Shown here piece by piece: positions 7,801-14,877 of a stretch of DNA of 64,000 bases. The translations under genes and the position numbers were made by a program. Below the pieces are notes generated by a model. The model made no database searches. It saw only the letters and a program-made list of their open reading frames with translations, and was not told where the DNA came from. How positions within the stretch are numbered: the first letter of the stretch is position 1; each line of letters starts with the position of its first letter. The stretch comes from a virus, in the IMG/VR virus record IMGVR_UViG_3300009151_003179, positions 106,964 through 170,963 of that record, one strand, 5' to 3'.

Positions 7801-9154
7801 GTTCGGGCATTATCCAATTTTTCATATTAGGTAATGCTTTTGCTTTGACCTCATCAACATATTTTACATGACTATATTCATTTGCACCTTCAGAATAATA
7901 AATAGGTCCGCCTATCTTTTGCCATTGTGTTCCAAACTGATACTTATATGGTCTATCTTCAATGCCGGGGTGCCAACTAAAATCAAATTCAGATACATCC
8001 ACACCATCAGGGATAGACCAATTAGTCATGTTTGATAATGCTTTAGCTACAGGGTAATCAATATATTTTACATCTGTTGCATTGTTGACAACATAGCGAG
8101 GACCACCTGCTTTACTCCATTGGTCGGGGAATTGATATATAAAATCAGGTTCATTTGGTTTTGGTTCCCAACTATAATCAAAAGTAGATGCATCAATATA
8201 TGAAGGTACTATCCAATTATCTTTAAACTGTTTACGTGTTAATCGGTATTCATCTATATATTTGTATTGTGTTGCACCTTCAACAGTGTATGTTGCAGAA
8301 ATCTTATCTTCTGCTTTAGTCCATTGATTACCCCATGCATAGATAAATGCGGGTTCACGTGGATCTGGTCTCCAACTAAAGTCAAATTCATTTTTGTCTA
8401 TATCATCAGCAATGACCCAACGATCCCATTTGGGTTCTAGTGCTACTTCATCTGTCATATATTTTATAATAGAAGAACCTTCAGTATGATATTCCAATAC
8501 ACTTTTAACTTCTACTGGGAAGAATTTGCAACCCCAATGATAAATGAATGCAGGTTCACGTGGATCTGGTCTCCAACTAAAGTCAAATTTGTTCTTGTCT
8601 ATATCATCAGTAATAACCCAACGATCCCATTTGGGTTCTAGTGCTACTTCATCTGTCATATATTTTATATTGATAGCACCGGGCACACGATATTCTATTA
8701 CATTTTTAACTTCTACTGGGAAGAATTTGCAACCCCAATGATAAATGAATGGCGGATCAGTTGGATCAGGATGCCATGAAAAATCAAATTTAGTTTCATC
8801 AATTAAATCATGTAAGATCCATCTATCATTTTTTTCGTTGTGTCTAAGTACTGGTTGTACATCAGCACGATAAATTGTTAATGGTAATTTATTATCAGCA
8901 TTACACAACCATGTGCCGCTGTCTTTCTGATGTTGACTTGGCCAAATATTATCATGTTCATATGCCCATACATCTTCATCCGGCAAGAATTCAAAATCAA
9001 AATCCCAATCAAAATTTCGATAATCACAGTACTCGTTGATTATCCAAAAATGTTCTGTTGTGGCTTGTTTTCTGGCCTCGGCTAGATTACGTGCTTGTTT
9101 TTCTCTGGGGTGGGCGTTTGGTTTATTACCAAAATAAAATACATCTCTTAGCAT
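4811..9154 (-). CDS. Giant repeat protein with C-terminal GT-A-like domain
   Basis: 1447 residues. From about residue 36 to 1100 it holds some 14 degenerate copies of a unit with the pattern [N/R]W-hydrophobic-x-x-D-[I/V]-D...FDFSWRPDPREPxYIYxWGxKW; a fifteenth copy is embedded in the C-terminal domain. Spacing is about 65-75 residues in the middle. Linkers often read PGATExKY. Residues of about 1190-1447 align by eye with the 317-residue GT-like protein at 21187-22140 over its whole length (NPVNGLVYG vs NSINGLRYG; TWRTSFREVIK vs AWRAGFREGVK; LKIWSTVGE vs LTIWHNIGR). The repeat therefore looks like a multiplied metal/nucleotide-sugar segment of a GT-A fold. The paralogue's DGDN is missing here (WMFTVFAKLR), so the terminal domain may be inactive. 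No signal peptide is present. Role is unknown: a glycan-binding or synthesising scaffold, or a substrate of the neighbouring radical-SAM enzymes. Confidence 0.8.
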   Translation of the reverse strand: MLRDVFYFGNKPNAHPREKQARNLAEARKQATTEHFWIINEYCDYRNFDWDFDFEFLPDEDVWAYEHDNIWPSQHQKDSGTWLCNADNKLPLTIYRADVQPVLRHNEKNDRWILHDLIDETKFDFSWHPDPTDPPFIYHWGCKFFPVEVKNVIEYRVPGAINIKYMTDEVALEPKWDRWVITDDIDKNKFDFSWRPDPREPAFIYHWGCKFFPVEVKSVLEYHTEGSSIIKYMTDEVALEPKWDRWVIADDIDKNEFDFSWRPDPREPAFIYAWGNQWTKAEDKISATYTVEGATQYKYIDEYRLTRKQFKDNWIVPSYIDASTFDYSWEPKPNEPDFIYQFPDQWSKAGGPRYVVNNATDVKYIDYPVAKALSNMTNWSIPDGVDVSEFDFSWHPGIEDRPYKYQFGTQWQKIGGPIYYSEGANEYSHVKYVDEVKAKALPNMKNWIMPEHNIMASWFTPDSIDTSEFDFSWHPDIEDIPYIYKFGTQWQKTGGPVYYADGVNENSAVKYIDATRAKALPTKDNWVIHQAVVEDQLSWHPDETEKPYIYTWGNKYVPAEVEPTLEYHVPGATERKYVGIVDVKPQLNRWETLIPVDKSSFDFSWRPDPREPAYIYVWGNKYNDAVREPTITYTCPGATEFKYMDDVVATTLPDMNKWLVVIPVDNFDYSWRPDPKSPPYVYVFGNKWNDATVEPTVEYWTYGASERKYVKSIVAITKPELKNWHVSNVDDYNTFDFSWRPNPHSPPQIYQWADNGPRYTVPGATEVVLMERTETTITTNRNTVNRYKLKTTLEDLIAEHPDEVFWVINPDLNYDKFDFNWRPNSENFRHINVFGNEYSKNTQTYYVNGPLYTMGHREFNYVEEQTVEIDSNLSMFFVDKNNNESQQRFEELKQRYPKIQKTRYLNSWVDTINRCLNKSETEVCWILNSELDYTNFTFDYYPSPWQMKMVHIFGTQWSHWGTTFMVNKETFIEDTKHIKIIEHLSNLNFVKTKRAVASNCLYDVYLIDYGNDTTDNITSLLENKTKKNVEVIKYDNDYLTTLKNMLYELGIKKEHYVWVCSSICDYTNFDFTYICDPFSLEQLHVFPSNLQKFGDTFFINVNKLRMLIEELDNLEKIEKINFNQHQRVKRLPAPNFITESDTHVSITNTDFNWPYATFVTEDNKEIKVVDNEPISLWSKESKNILITTTGGTRIIVPKEAKEYVKKELYDYPYISKADKLIQSKPLDIVFLSNGEVGADENYEHLLNVTKGLPNRVVRVDGVNGRVQAYHAAATASETPWMFTVFAKLRINSKFDFTWQPDRLQIPKHYIFYASNPVNGLVYGHQAMIAYHKQITLSNMGKGLDFTLDNEHEVVEINSGVARYNTDEFSTWRTSFREVIKLKLDDSPDSKQRLKIWSTVGEGDYAQYSIDGAKHAVEYVEQVNGELGKLRLSYDWPWLKKYFNAKYN
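8347..8746 (-). repeat. Near-identical 201-bp tandem duplication inside giant repeat gene
   Basis: Two adjacent blocks offset by about 201 bp (67 codons) are almost identical in DNA as well as protein, for example the stretches around 8405-8465 and 8606-8666. They encode repeat units three and four. Other units of the gene are much more diverged, so this is a recent duplication. Confidence 0.8.
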
Positions 9155-9159
9155 TATTA

Positions 9160-9167
9160 TACTTATG
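9160..9167 (-). promoter_or_regulatory. Late-promoter-like box (CATAAGTA), leaderless geometry
   Basis: CATAAGTA sits exactly five bases before the ATG at 9154 with no ribosome site between. Under T4 late-promoter spacing the first transcribed base would be the A of the start codon. The box differs from NATAAATA at one position. Confidence 0.4.
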
Positions 9168-9226
9168 AAAGTACAGGTATGTTGTAAAGTTTTTAAATTG
9201 ATAATAAATGTTATATATTTTGTTGA

Positions 9227-9234
9227 TATAAATA
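9227..9234 (+). promoter_or_regulatory. T4 consensus late promoter (TATAAATA)
   Basis: An exact TATAAATA match. Transcription is predicted to start near 9240, giving a 37-base leader to the ATG at 9277. It would drive the plus-strand radical-SAM operon and points away from the giant repeat gene. Confidence 0.65.
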
Positions 9235-9276
9235 GTTCGTATGCCTAAAAAGCATTTATCAATAACAGGAACACGC

Positions 9277-10335
9277 ATGAGCAGAACACAATTTGAATTT
9301 ACACCAGGAAAACCAATTAGAACATACGGAGCCAATGGCTCATGGAGAGATTGGAGCACCGATGAACTTGTGGGGGCAAAATTAAATTATCTATCAGGTT
9401 GGAAATGTGGTGCAGGCGTTGATAGCTTATTCATCGATATGGATGGTGGTGTATGGACAGCTAGTTGTCGTGTAGGTGGCAAATTAGGTAGTGTTTGGGA
9501 TGACTTTTCAGTTCCGGAAGATTGGATTGATTGTACTAAAAATGTATGTAGTTGCGGTGCTGACTTGTTTATCCCAAAAACTAGTCTTGTTGAATTCAAG
9601 CCATTACTACGAAAAGGACAAGAATTGCCAACTCAGGGTGAAATGTTAAATGAACAACTAACTGAGTTTGTAGGTATGGAACGAACACACGCTAGTACTC
9701 AAAAACAAATATATTGGGAAATAGGTCGTAGATGTAATTATGATTGTAGTTATTGCTGGCCTTGGATACATAACAATACTGACCCACACAAGCCATTGGA
9801 AGATTTAATGAGAGCTACTCATTTGATTGAGAAAAAATTCACCAAAGGTGAAAGCGTTAACTTCATTATTAGTGGTGGTGAACCCACTGTTAATAAAGAT
9901 TTCTTAGATTGGTTACGTTATTTAAATGCATGCGGACATCATGTGAGCTTGCATAGTAATGGTAGTCGATTGCCTGACTATTACAAAGAAGTTATACATT
10001 ACGGTGATTTGAACTTGAGTGTTCATTATGAGTTCTATAACAGAGAAAAGTTTGTTAAAGTGGTTGAGGCTATTGCAAAAGAAAAATCAGAACACGGTGG
10101 TTGTGGTCACTTAGAAGTTAAGTTTATGATGGCTCCGCACAACCGTGATGAGACATTGAGCTTAGAAGCTGAATTAAAAGAATTACCTCACTTTGTAGAT
10201 TACTGCACCTGGGCTATTGTTCCTATACGAGGAGACATGAATAACAAAATCAGTTCACCTGATACCGGTTCAGGCAGTGAAGTTATGGAAGGCTACACTA
10301 AGGAAGATTACATTTTATTCGGAGATCGTAAATAA
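9277..10335 (+). CDS. Radical SAM protein with N-terminal SPASM-like cluster
   Basis: 352 residues from the ATG at 9277, which has AGGA upstream; the in-frame ATG at 9241 would start at the mRNA 5' end without a ribosome site. Residues of about 40-95 hold an auxiliary Fe-S type motif (GWKCGAGVD, ASCRVGG, DCTKNVCSC; Cys 43, 64, 86, 91, 93). The radical-SAM core follows with CNYDCSYC (Cys 153, 157, 160), IISGGEP and LHSNGS. The same Cys module occurs at the C-terminus of the radical-SAM protein at 20243-21187, so the domain order is swapped between the two paralogues. It should bind a SAM-cleaving 4Fe-4S cluster and at least one auxiliary cluster. First gene of a plus-strand operon; substrate unknown. 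Confidence 0.8.
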   Translation: MSRTQFEFTPGKPIRTYGANGSWRDWSTDELVGAKLNYLSGWKCGAGVDSLFIDMDGGVWTASCRVGGKLGSVWDDFSVPEDWIDCTKNVCSCGADLFIPKTSLVEFKPLLRKGQELPTQGEMLNEQLTEFVGMERTHASTQKQIYWEIGRRCNYDCSYCWPWIHNNTDPHKPLEDLMRATHLIEKKFTKGESVNFIISGGEPTVNKDFLDWLRYLNACGHHVSLHSNGSRLPDYYKEVIHYGDLNLSVHYEFYNREKFVKVVEAIAKEKSEHGGCGHLEVKFMMAPHNRDETLSLEAELKELPHFVDYCTWAIVPIRGDMNNKISSPDTGSGSEVMEGYTKEDYILFGDRK

Positions 10336-10336
10336 T

Positions 10337-12259
10337 ATGGAAAAAGACGAATGGATGGTAGAAACGTTAATACCAAGAAACACCGGTATACGCAAGAAGC
10401 CTAACATACAAGCTGTAACATATTTTAATGCTACTAGAAAAACTAAATTAGTACTAGCTGTAATGGGGTGCTGGGCTATTTGGATGCCACCATATAACTT
10501 AGGAAGACTAGCTTCATTAACTAGATCATCCGGATATGCAACAAAATGTTTTGATTTCAATGTTCAAAGTTATCACGACTTTAGAGAAATGTATCCTGGT
10601 TCTGATTTAGAGGATGCTTGGGGTACAGGTAATTGGTGGTGGTGGAAAGAACGTTATTTTGACAAAATACATGAAAGAAACATTCCACTACTAGAAAAAT
10701 ATGTGGATGAAATATTAGCAGAAGATCCGGATATTGTAGGATTAAGTTTATACTTTACTAACAGATTGCCGTCAGAGTGGGTAGCTAATGAAATTAAAAG
10801 ACGTAGACCAAGTGTACTAATTATATTTGGTGGACCTGAATGCCATTCAGAAGATTACGTTCCGCCCGAATCGGTCGACCACTGGTTTACGGGAGAATCT
10901 GAACAATTACTATTAGATTTTTTAGAGAAATACGAAACGGGTGAGAAGATTACTGAACGTCATTTGGGCAGTTTATATAGTTCTACTAGAATTGATATTG
11001 ATAGTTTACCCTTCCCCGACTATTCTGATTTTGACTTTTCTAAGTATTTAGGACATTTATCAATTAATACTGAAATCAGCAGAGGGTGTATTGCTAAATG
11101 TAGCTTTTGTTCCGAAACATATTATTGGAAATATAGAGATAGAGAAGCACATTCAATATTAGATGAGATAGAGCACCAAGTAAAAACCAACGAAATTGTT
11201 GCTGTTTCATTTGTTGATAGTTTAGTCAATGGCAATCTAAAAAGTCTCAAAGGTTTTGCTGAAGGATTAATTGATCGTAAATTAAACATTAGATGGTGGG
11301 GATATGCCAGATGTGATGGACGTATGGATGGTGCTTACTTTGATTTGCTTCGTGCTAGCGGTTGTGACGGATTCAGTTACGGAGTAGAAAGCGGTAGCCA
11401 AAAAGTATTAGACTTAATGCAGAAAAAAGTTAAAGTATCTGATATTAATGAAAATCTATATCATTCAGGTAGAGTGGGAATGACAGCTAATGCTAATTGG
11501 ATTATCGGTGCGCCCGGAGAAGATATTGAGGCATTAGCGCATAGTATGAACCTTATTTGGAATCATAGAAATAATATACATTCAATTAGTCCAGGCAATG
11601 GTTTAGGTGACACGTTGGGTACTGACTATGATAATAGAGAAAAATACAACATAAACCCTCGTAACAAACCTTTCTTAGGACATTGGTACTCATTAGACTG
11701 GACTAATACTCAATTAAACAGATACATTAGAATGAAACTATTTGTTATTCTTTTAAAGATAGCAAAAGATCATGGAGTGATTGTTAATCTTAATGGTGAC
11801 AAAGGTATAACCTCACATTACGATTTAAAATTTGATGATGACAATTATATTGTTGATAATATTGAATATGAGAATTTTGAATACCATCTATTAAAAACTG
11901 GTTACGGTTTTTTTGCTGACACCGTTGTGAATGAAGTATTTTCTTTGTTCAGAATATTGTGGAGAATTAAAGGTGGTTTTGAAATTACGCTAAACTTTGA
12001 GCAAGAGGTTGATGTTGAGGCATTTGGTGGATTATTAACTCATACACCACATACTTATAATGCAACACATTATTTCAAAATAGATAAAGAGGGTAATTTT
12101 CAATCTAATAATACATATGAGTTTTTTTATGAACCAGAATCTTGGGATAGAATTGAGAATAAGAGTTTTAAATATGAAGGTAATGTTTCAGGTTATTGGG
12201 GTGAAGTAAAGATTGCTCCTGTGAAACGTCACATATGGATAGAGAACAATATAAATTAA
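10337..12259 (+). CDS. B12-binding-type radical SAM protein
   Basis: 640 residues from the ATG at 10337, one base after the previous stop; the in-frame GTG at 10277 would overlap the previous gene by 59 bases. Residues of about 40-210 look like a cobalamin-binding Rossmann domain (VLAVMGCWAIWMPPYNLGRL, DIVGLSLYF, LIIFGGPE, FTGESE), but I see no DxHxxG lower-axial motif. The radical-SAM core begins with EISRGCIAKCSFC (Cys 251, 255, 258) and continues with VSFVDS, YGVESGSQ and IIGAPGE, typical of the BchE-like class B group that often performs methylations or ring chemistry. About 170 C-terminal residues have no recognised domain. It is the only radical-SAM gene of this class here and lies between the SPASM-like and twitch-type paralogues. 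Substrate unknown. Confidence 0.82.
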   Translation: MEKDEWMVETLIPRNTGIRKKPNIQAVTYFNATRKTKLVLAVMGCWAIWMPPYNLGRLASLTRSSGYATKCFDFNVQSYHDFREMYPGSDLEDAWGTGNWWWWKERYFDKIHERNIPLLEKYVDEILAEDPDIVGLSLYFTNRLPSEWVANEIKRRRPSVLIIFGGPECHSEDYVPPESVDHWFTGESEQLLLDFLEKYETGEKITERHLGSLYSSTRIDIDSLPFPDYSDFDFSKYLGHLSINTEISRGCIAKCSFCSETYYWKYRDREAHSILDEIEHQVKTNEIVAVSFVDSLVNGNLKSLKGFAEGLIDRKLNIRWWGYARCDGRMDGAYFDLLRASGCDGFSYGVESGSQKVLDLMQKKVKVSDINENLYHSGRVGMTANANWIIGAPGEDIEALAHSMNLIWNHRNNIHSISPGNGLGDTLGTDYDNREKYNINPRNKPFLGHWYSLDWTNTQLNRYIRMKLFVILLKIAKDHGVIVNLNGDKGITSHYDLKFDDDNYIVDNIEYENFEYHLLKTGYGFFADTVVNEVFSLFRILWRIKGGFEITLNFEQEVDVEAFGGLLTHTPHTYNATHYFKIDKEGNFQSNNTYEFFYEPESWDRIENKSFKYEGNVSGYWGEVKIAPVKRHIWIENNIN

Positions 12260-12269
12260 GGTATATTAA

Positions 12270-13655
12270 ATGAATAACACTAAAACGTTTTGCAACATGG
12301 CATGGGATTATCCTATGTTCTTTATGTTTAAAAATGCAGTAGGTTACTGCTGTAGAACACCTAGAATAGATATTGATAATGAATTACTAGAGGAGATGAA
12401 AGAGGACTTTTGGTCTAATCATCCTAGCTTTGTCAATAGAAGAAAAGAATTAATCAATGGTATAAAAAGTAAAGATTGTGATACCTGTTGGCAATTAGAA
12501 GATGCTGGATTTAAAAGCTCTAGGAATGATGACCACTTCAATATGTTTATGAAGAAAAATTATCCCAATTTTAATGAAAAATTAGACCAGCGTTTATTTA
12601 AATTCTTTCCAGGCATTGAACGTAGTAACTATTCAAATGTAATTGAAATTGTATTGAATAACACATGTGATGCAAAATGTACATATTGTAGTGAACATTA
12701 TAGTACTCAATGGGTAACTGAAAAAAAGAAGTTTGGTGGAATAAGTCCGTATTATACTGACATGAATGACAGAAATCCTAGAGCAGAAGAACTGTTCTGG
12801 TCATGGTATGAAAACAAAGTATTACATACTAATAAACGTTTTGGATTCATTGGTGGTGAACCGTTAATTATTGATGCATTATATGAATGTTTTGATAAAT
12901 TAATTGAAATACATGAAAGAAAACAACTATCAATTCAGTCTGATGCGGATAAAATGGAACTATGTATTACTAGTAATATGAATACACCTCCTGCATATTT
13001 TGAAAAGTTTATGGGGTATGTGAAAAAACTAGAAAAACATTTCAGAATTATCATTCAAGTAAGCGGTGAAAACGTAGGTGACGATTTAGAATATATACGA
13101 CACGGTGTTAAATGGAAACGTTGGTCTAGAAATGTTGAATATTTATTAGACAATACTAACATTACGCTAAACTTTTTACCATGCTTAAGCTTGTTAACTA
13201 TTCCTAGATTTAACGAATACATACAATATGTAAACAAGTTAAACAAAAAATACGGAGTAATGAAAATACATCAAAACATTGTTACATGGCCAGTAGAACA
13301 AAGTCCTATGATAGCTCCTAAAGAATTTTCCCAGTACTTTGATCCATGCATTGACAGTGTGAATGAAATTCTTGCCGGAGAAATTAAGGATCGATTTATA
13401 CGAGGTGAATATGAAAACCTATTATTGTGGCTTACAAAAACACGTGAAGCTATTATAAGCAATCCAAGTGCAAGTGAACCTGTTGAGAATGCTAAAAAGT
13501 TTTATTCTTTTTTTAATGAGTTAGATCGTAGAAGAAATACTAGTGTATTGAAAATATTTCCTGAAATAAAAGAATTTTATGACACAGGTAAACAGTTATA
13601 TGAAGGCACAGTACAACCACGCATTATACCAATTGTAGCTGTGACAAATGAATAA
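12270..13655 (+). CDS. Radical SAM protein with N-terminal twitch domain (copy 1)
   Basis: 461 residues, ATG preceded by AAGG. An N-terminal cysteine module (Cys 8; CC at 27-28; CDTCW with Cys 70 and 73) precedes the radical-SAM core, which has CDAKCTYC (Cys 133, 137, 140) followed by SEHYSTQW and FIGGEP (about 193-198). This is the layout of the N-terminal-twitch radical-SAM family, where the extra cysteines bind an auxiliary Fe-S cluster. It shares the signature C..HYSTQW..E..KFG with the next two genes, showing they arose by duplication. Its stop overlaps the next start by eight bases, implying coupled translation. Likely peptide, protein or small-molecule modification; no precursor peptide is seen next to it. 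Confidence 0.82.
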   Translation: MNNTKTFCNMAWDYPMFFMFKNAVGYCCRTPRIDIDNELLEEMKEDFWSNHPSFVNRRKELINGIKSKDCDTCWQLEDAGFKSSRNDDHFNMFMKKNYPNFNEKLDQRLFKFFPGIERSNYSNVIEIVLNNTCDAKCTYCSEHYSTQWVTEKKKFGGISPYYTDMNDRNPRAEELFWSWYENKVLHTNKRFGFIGGEPLIIDALYECFDKLIEIHERKQLSIQSDADKMELCITSNMNTPPAYFEKFMGYVKKLEKHFRIIIQVSGENVGDDLEYIRHGVKWKRWSRNVEYLLDNTNITLNFLPCLSLLTIPRFNEYIQYVNKLNKKYGVMKIHQNIVTWPVEQSPMIAPKEFSQYFDPCIDSVNEILAGEIKDRFIRGEYENLLLWLTKTREAIISNPSASEPVENAKKFYSFFNELDRRRNTSVLKIFPEIKEFYDTGKQLYEGTVQPRIIPIVAVTNE

Positions 13656-14877
13656 CAATTTACCAAATAGTGCAACATTGTGTACACAATTATGGAATCA
13701 TGCTGTTGTTGATATAGATAAGAAAAAAATCAGAGCATGTTGTAAAACTCCTTCTATACAATTAACAGATAATGATATTGCTACATACAAGCAAGATGCT
13801 TTTATTAATTTACCAGTAATACGTGAAGCAAGAAAAGAAATGCTTGACGGTGAGAAGCCAGCTATGTGCCGCACCTGCTGGGATTTAGAAGCCAAAGGAA
13901 ATTTTAGTTTTAGAACTGGGAATTTTGCTTGGCAAAACTATTTTAAAGATTTAAATTACAGTGATTATACATTATCAAATCATCCAAATGATTTAGATAT
14001 ACAGTTGGATAACTATTGTGATTTAAAGTGTTTATATTGCAATGAAGAATTTAGTAGCCAATGGCAAGCAGAGAAACAAAAGTTTGGTGATATACAGTCT
14101 TTTATCCCTATACAAACAGCACATGATGACTTTGTTAAAATTTTCTTTACATGGTTTAACACAGTAAAAGATAACTTTGAACGTATTGCTTTTTTAGGCG
14201 GGGAGCCATTAATCAGTCCTCGTTTCTATGAGTTACTTGATATGATTCTTGAAGCGTACAATAATAAATTCCCCGATGAATTGGTGATTAATATCATAAC
14301 TAATCTGAATACTACATCAAAATACTTAGAAAAATTTATTGACACTATCAATCGTTATAAAGATAAAGTTAAGTTTAACATAAACATTTCACAAGAAGCA
14401 TATGGGCAGCAAGCTGAAGCTATTAGACATGGTTTAGATTTTAACAGATTTATGTTTAATTTTAATGAGTTAGCCAAAATTAAAGGGATTGTATTAAGCA
14501 CTATAACTACTGTCAATGTATTGAGCCTAAGTACATTGTATAAGTATTTAAAATTTGTGACTGAGATTGAAAAAGAACACAATGTTCACGTTATCATTTA
14601 TCCAAACTTAGTGAGCTTTCCAGAACATTTACAAGTTTCATTAATGGATAAACAGTTGGGTAAAGAATATATTGATTTGGCTATTGAAGCTTTATCCGAA
14701 AAAAATCACCAGGGGTACATTGACTTCTTAAATACATTATACGATAAGTTTGTCTTTGAAGAAATCAGAGATACAGATAACCACAATTCTCTTATAAAAG
14801 AACTAGAAACTCTGTCTGTTAGACGAAACGTAAATTATAAGGAAATATTTAATGAGTACAAATACATCTGGGGATAA
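13648..14877 (+). CDS. Radical SAM protein with N-terminal twitch domain (copy 2)
   Basis: 409 residues. The N-terminal auxiliary-cluster cysteines are at 12, 31-32, 74 and 77 (LCTQLWNH, ACCKTP, CRTCWD). The core motif CDLKCLYC is at 124-131, followed by NEEFSSQWQAEKQKFG and FLGGEP (182-187). It is paralogous to its two neighbours over the full length and slightly shorter, lacking part of the linker between the modules. It overlaps the gene before by 8 bases and the gene after by 26 bases, so the three twitch-type genes form one tightly coupled unit. The sequence does not show what each copy acts on; the divergence suggests different sites or substrates. Confidence 0.82.
   Translation: MNNNLPNSATLCTQLWNHAVVDIDKKKIRACCKTPSIQLTDNDIATYKQDAFINLPVIREARKEMLDGEKPAMCRTCWDLEAKGNFSFRTGNFAWQNYFKDLNYSDYTLSNHPNDLDIQLDNYCDLKCLYCNEEFSSQWQAEKQKFGDIQSFIPIQTAHDDFVKIFFTWFNTVKDNFERIAFLGGEPLISPRFYELLDMILEAYNNKFPDELVINIITNLNTTSKYLEKFIDTINRYKDKVKFNINISQEAYGQQAEAIRHGLDFNRFMFNFNELAKIKGIVLSTITTVNVLSLSTLYKYLKFVTEIEKEHNVHVIIYPNLVSFPEHLQVSLMDKQLGKEYIDLAIEALSEKNHQGYIDFLNTLYDKFVFEEIRDTDNHNSLIKELETLSVRRNVNYKEIFNEYKYIWG

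Noticed and set aside
9241-9276. ATG at 9241 as start of the first radical-SAM gene
   Set aside because: It would begin at the predicted mRNA 5' end without a ribosome site, whereas the in-frame ATG at 9277 has AGGA upstream.
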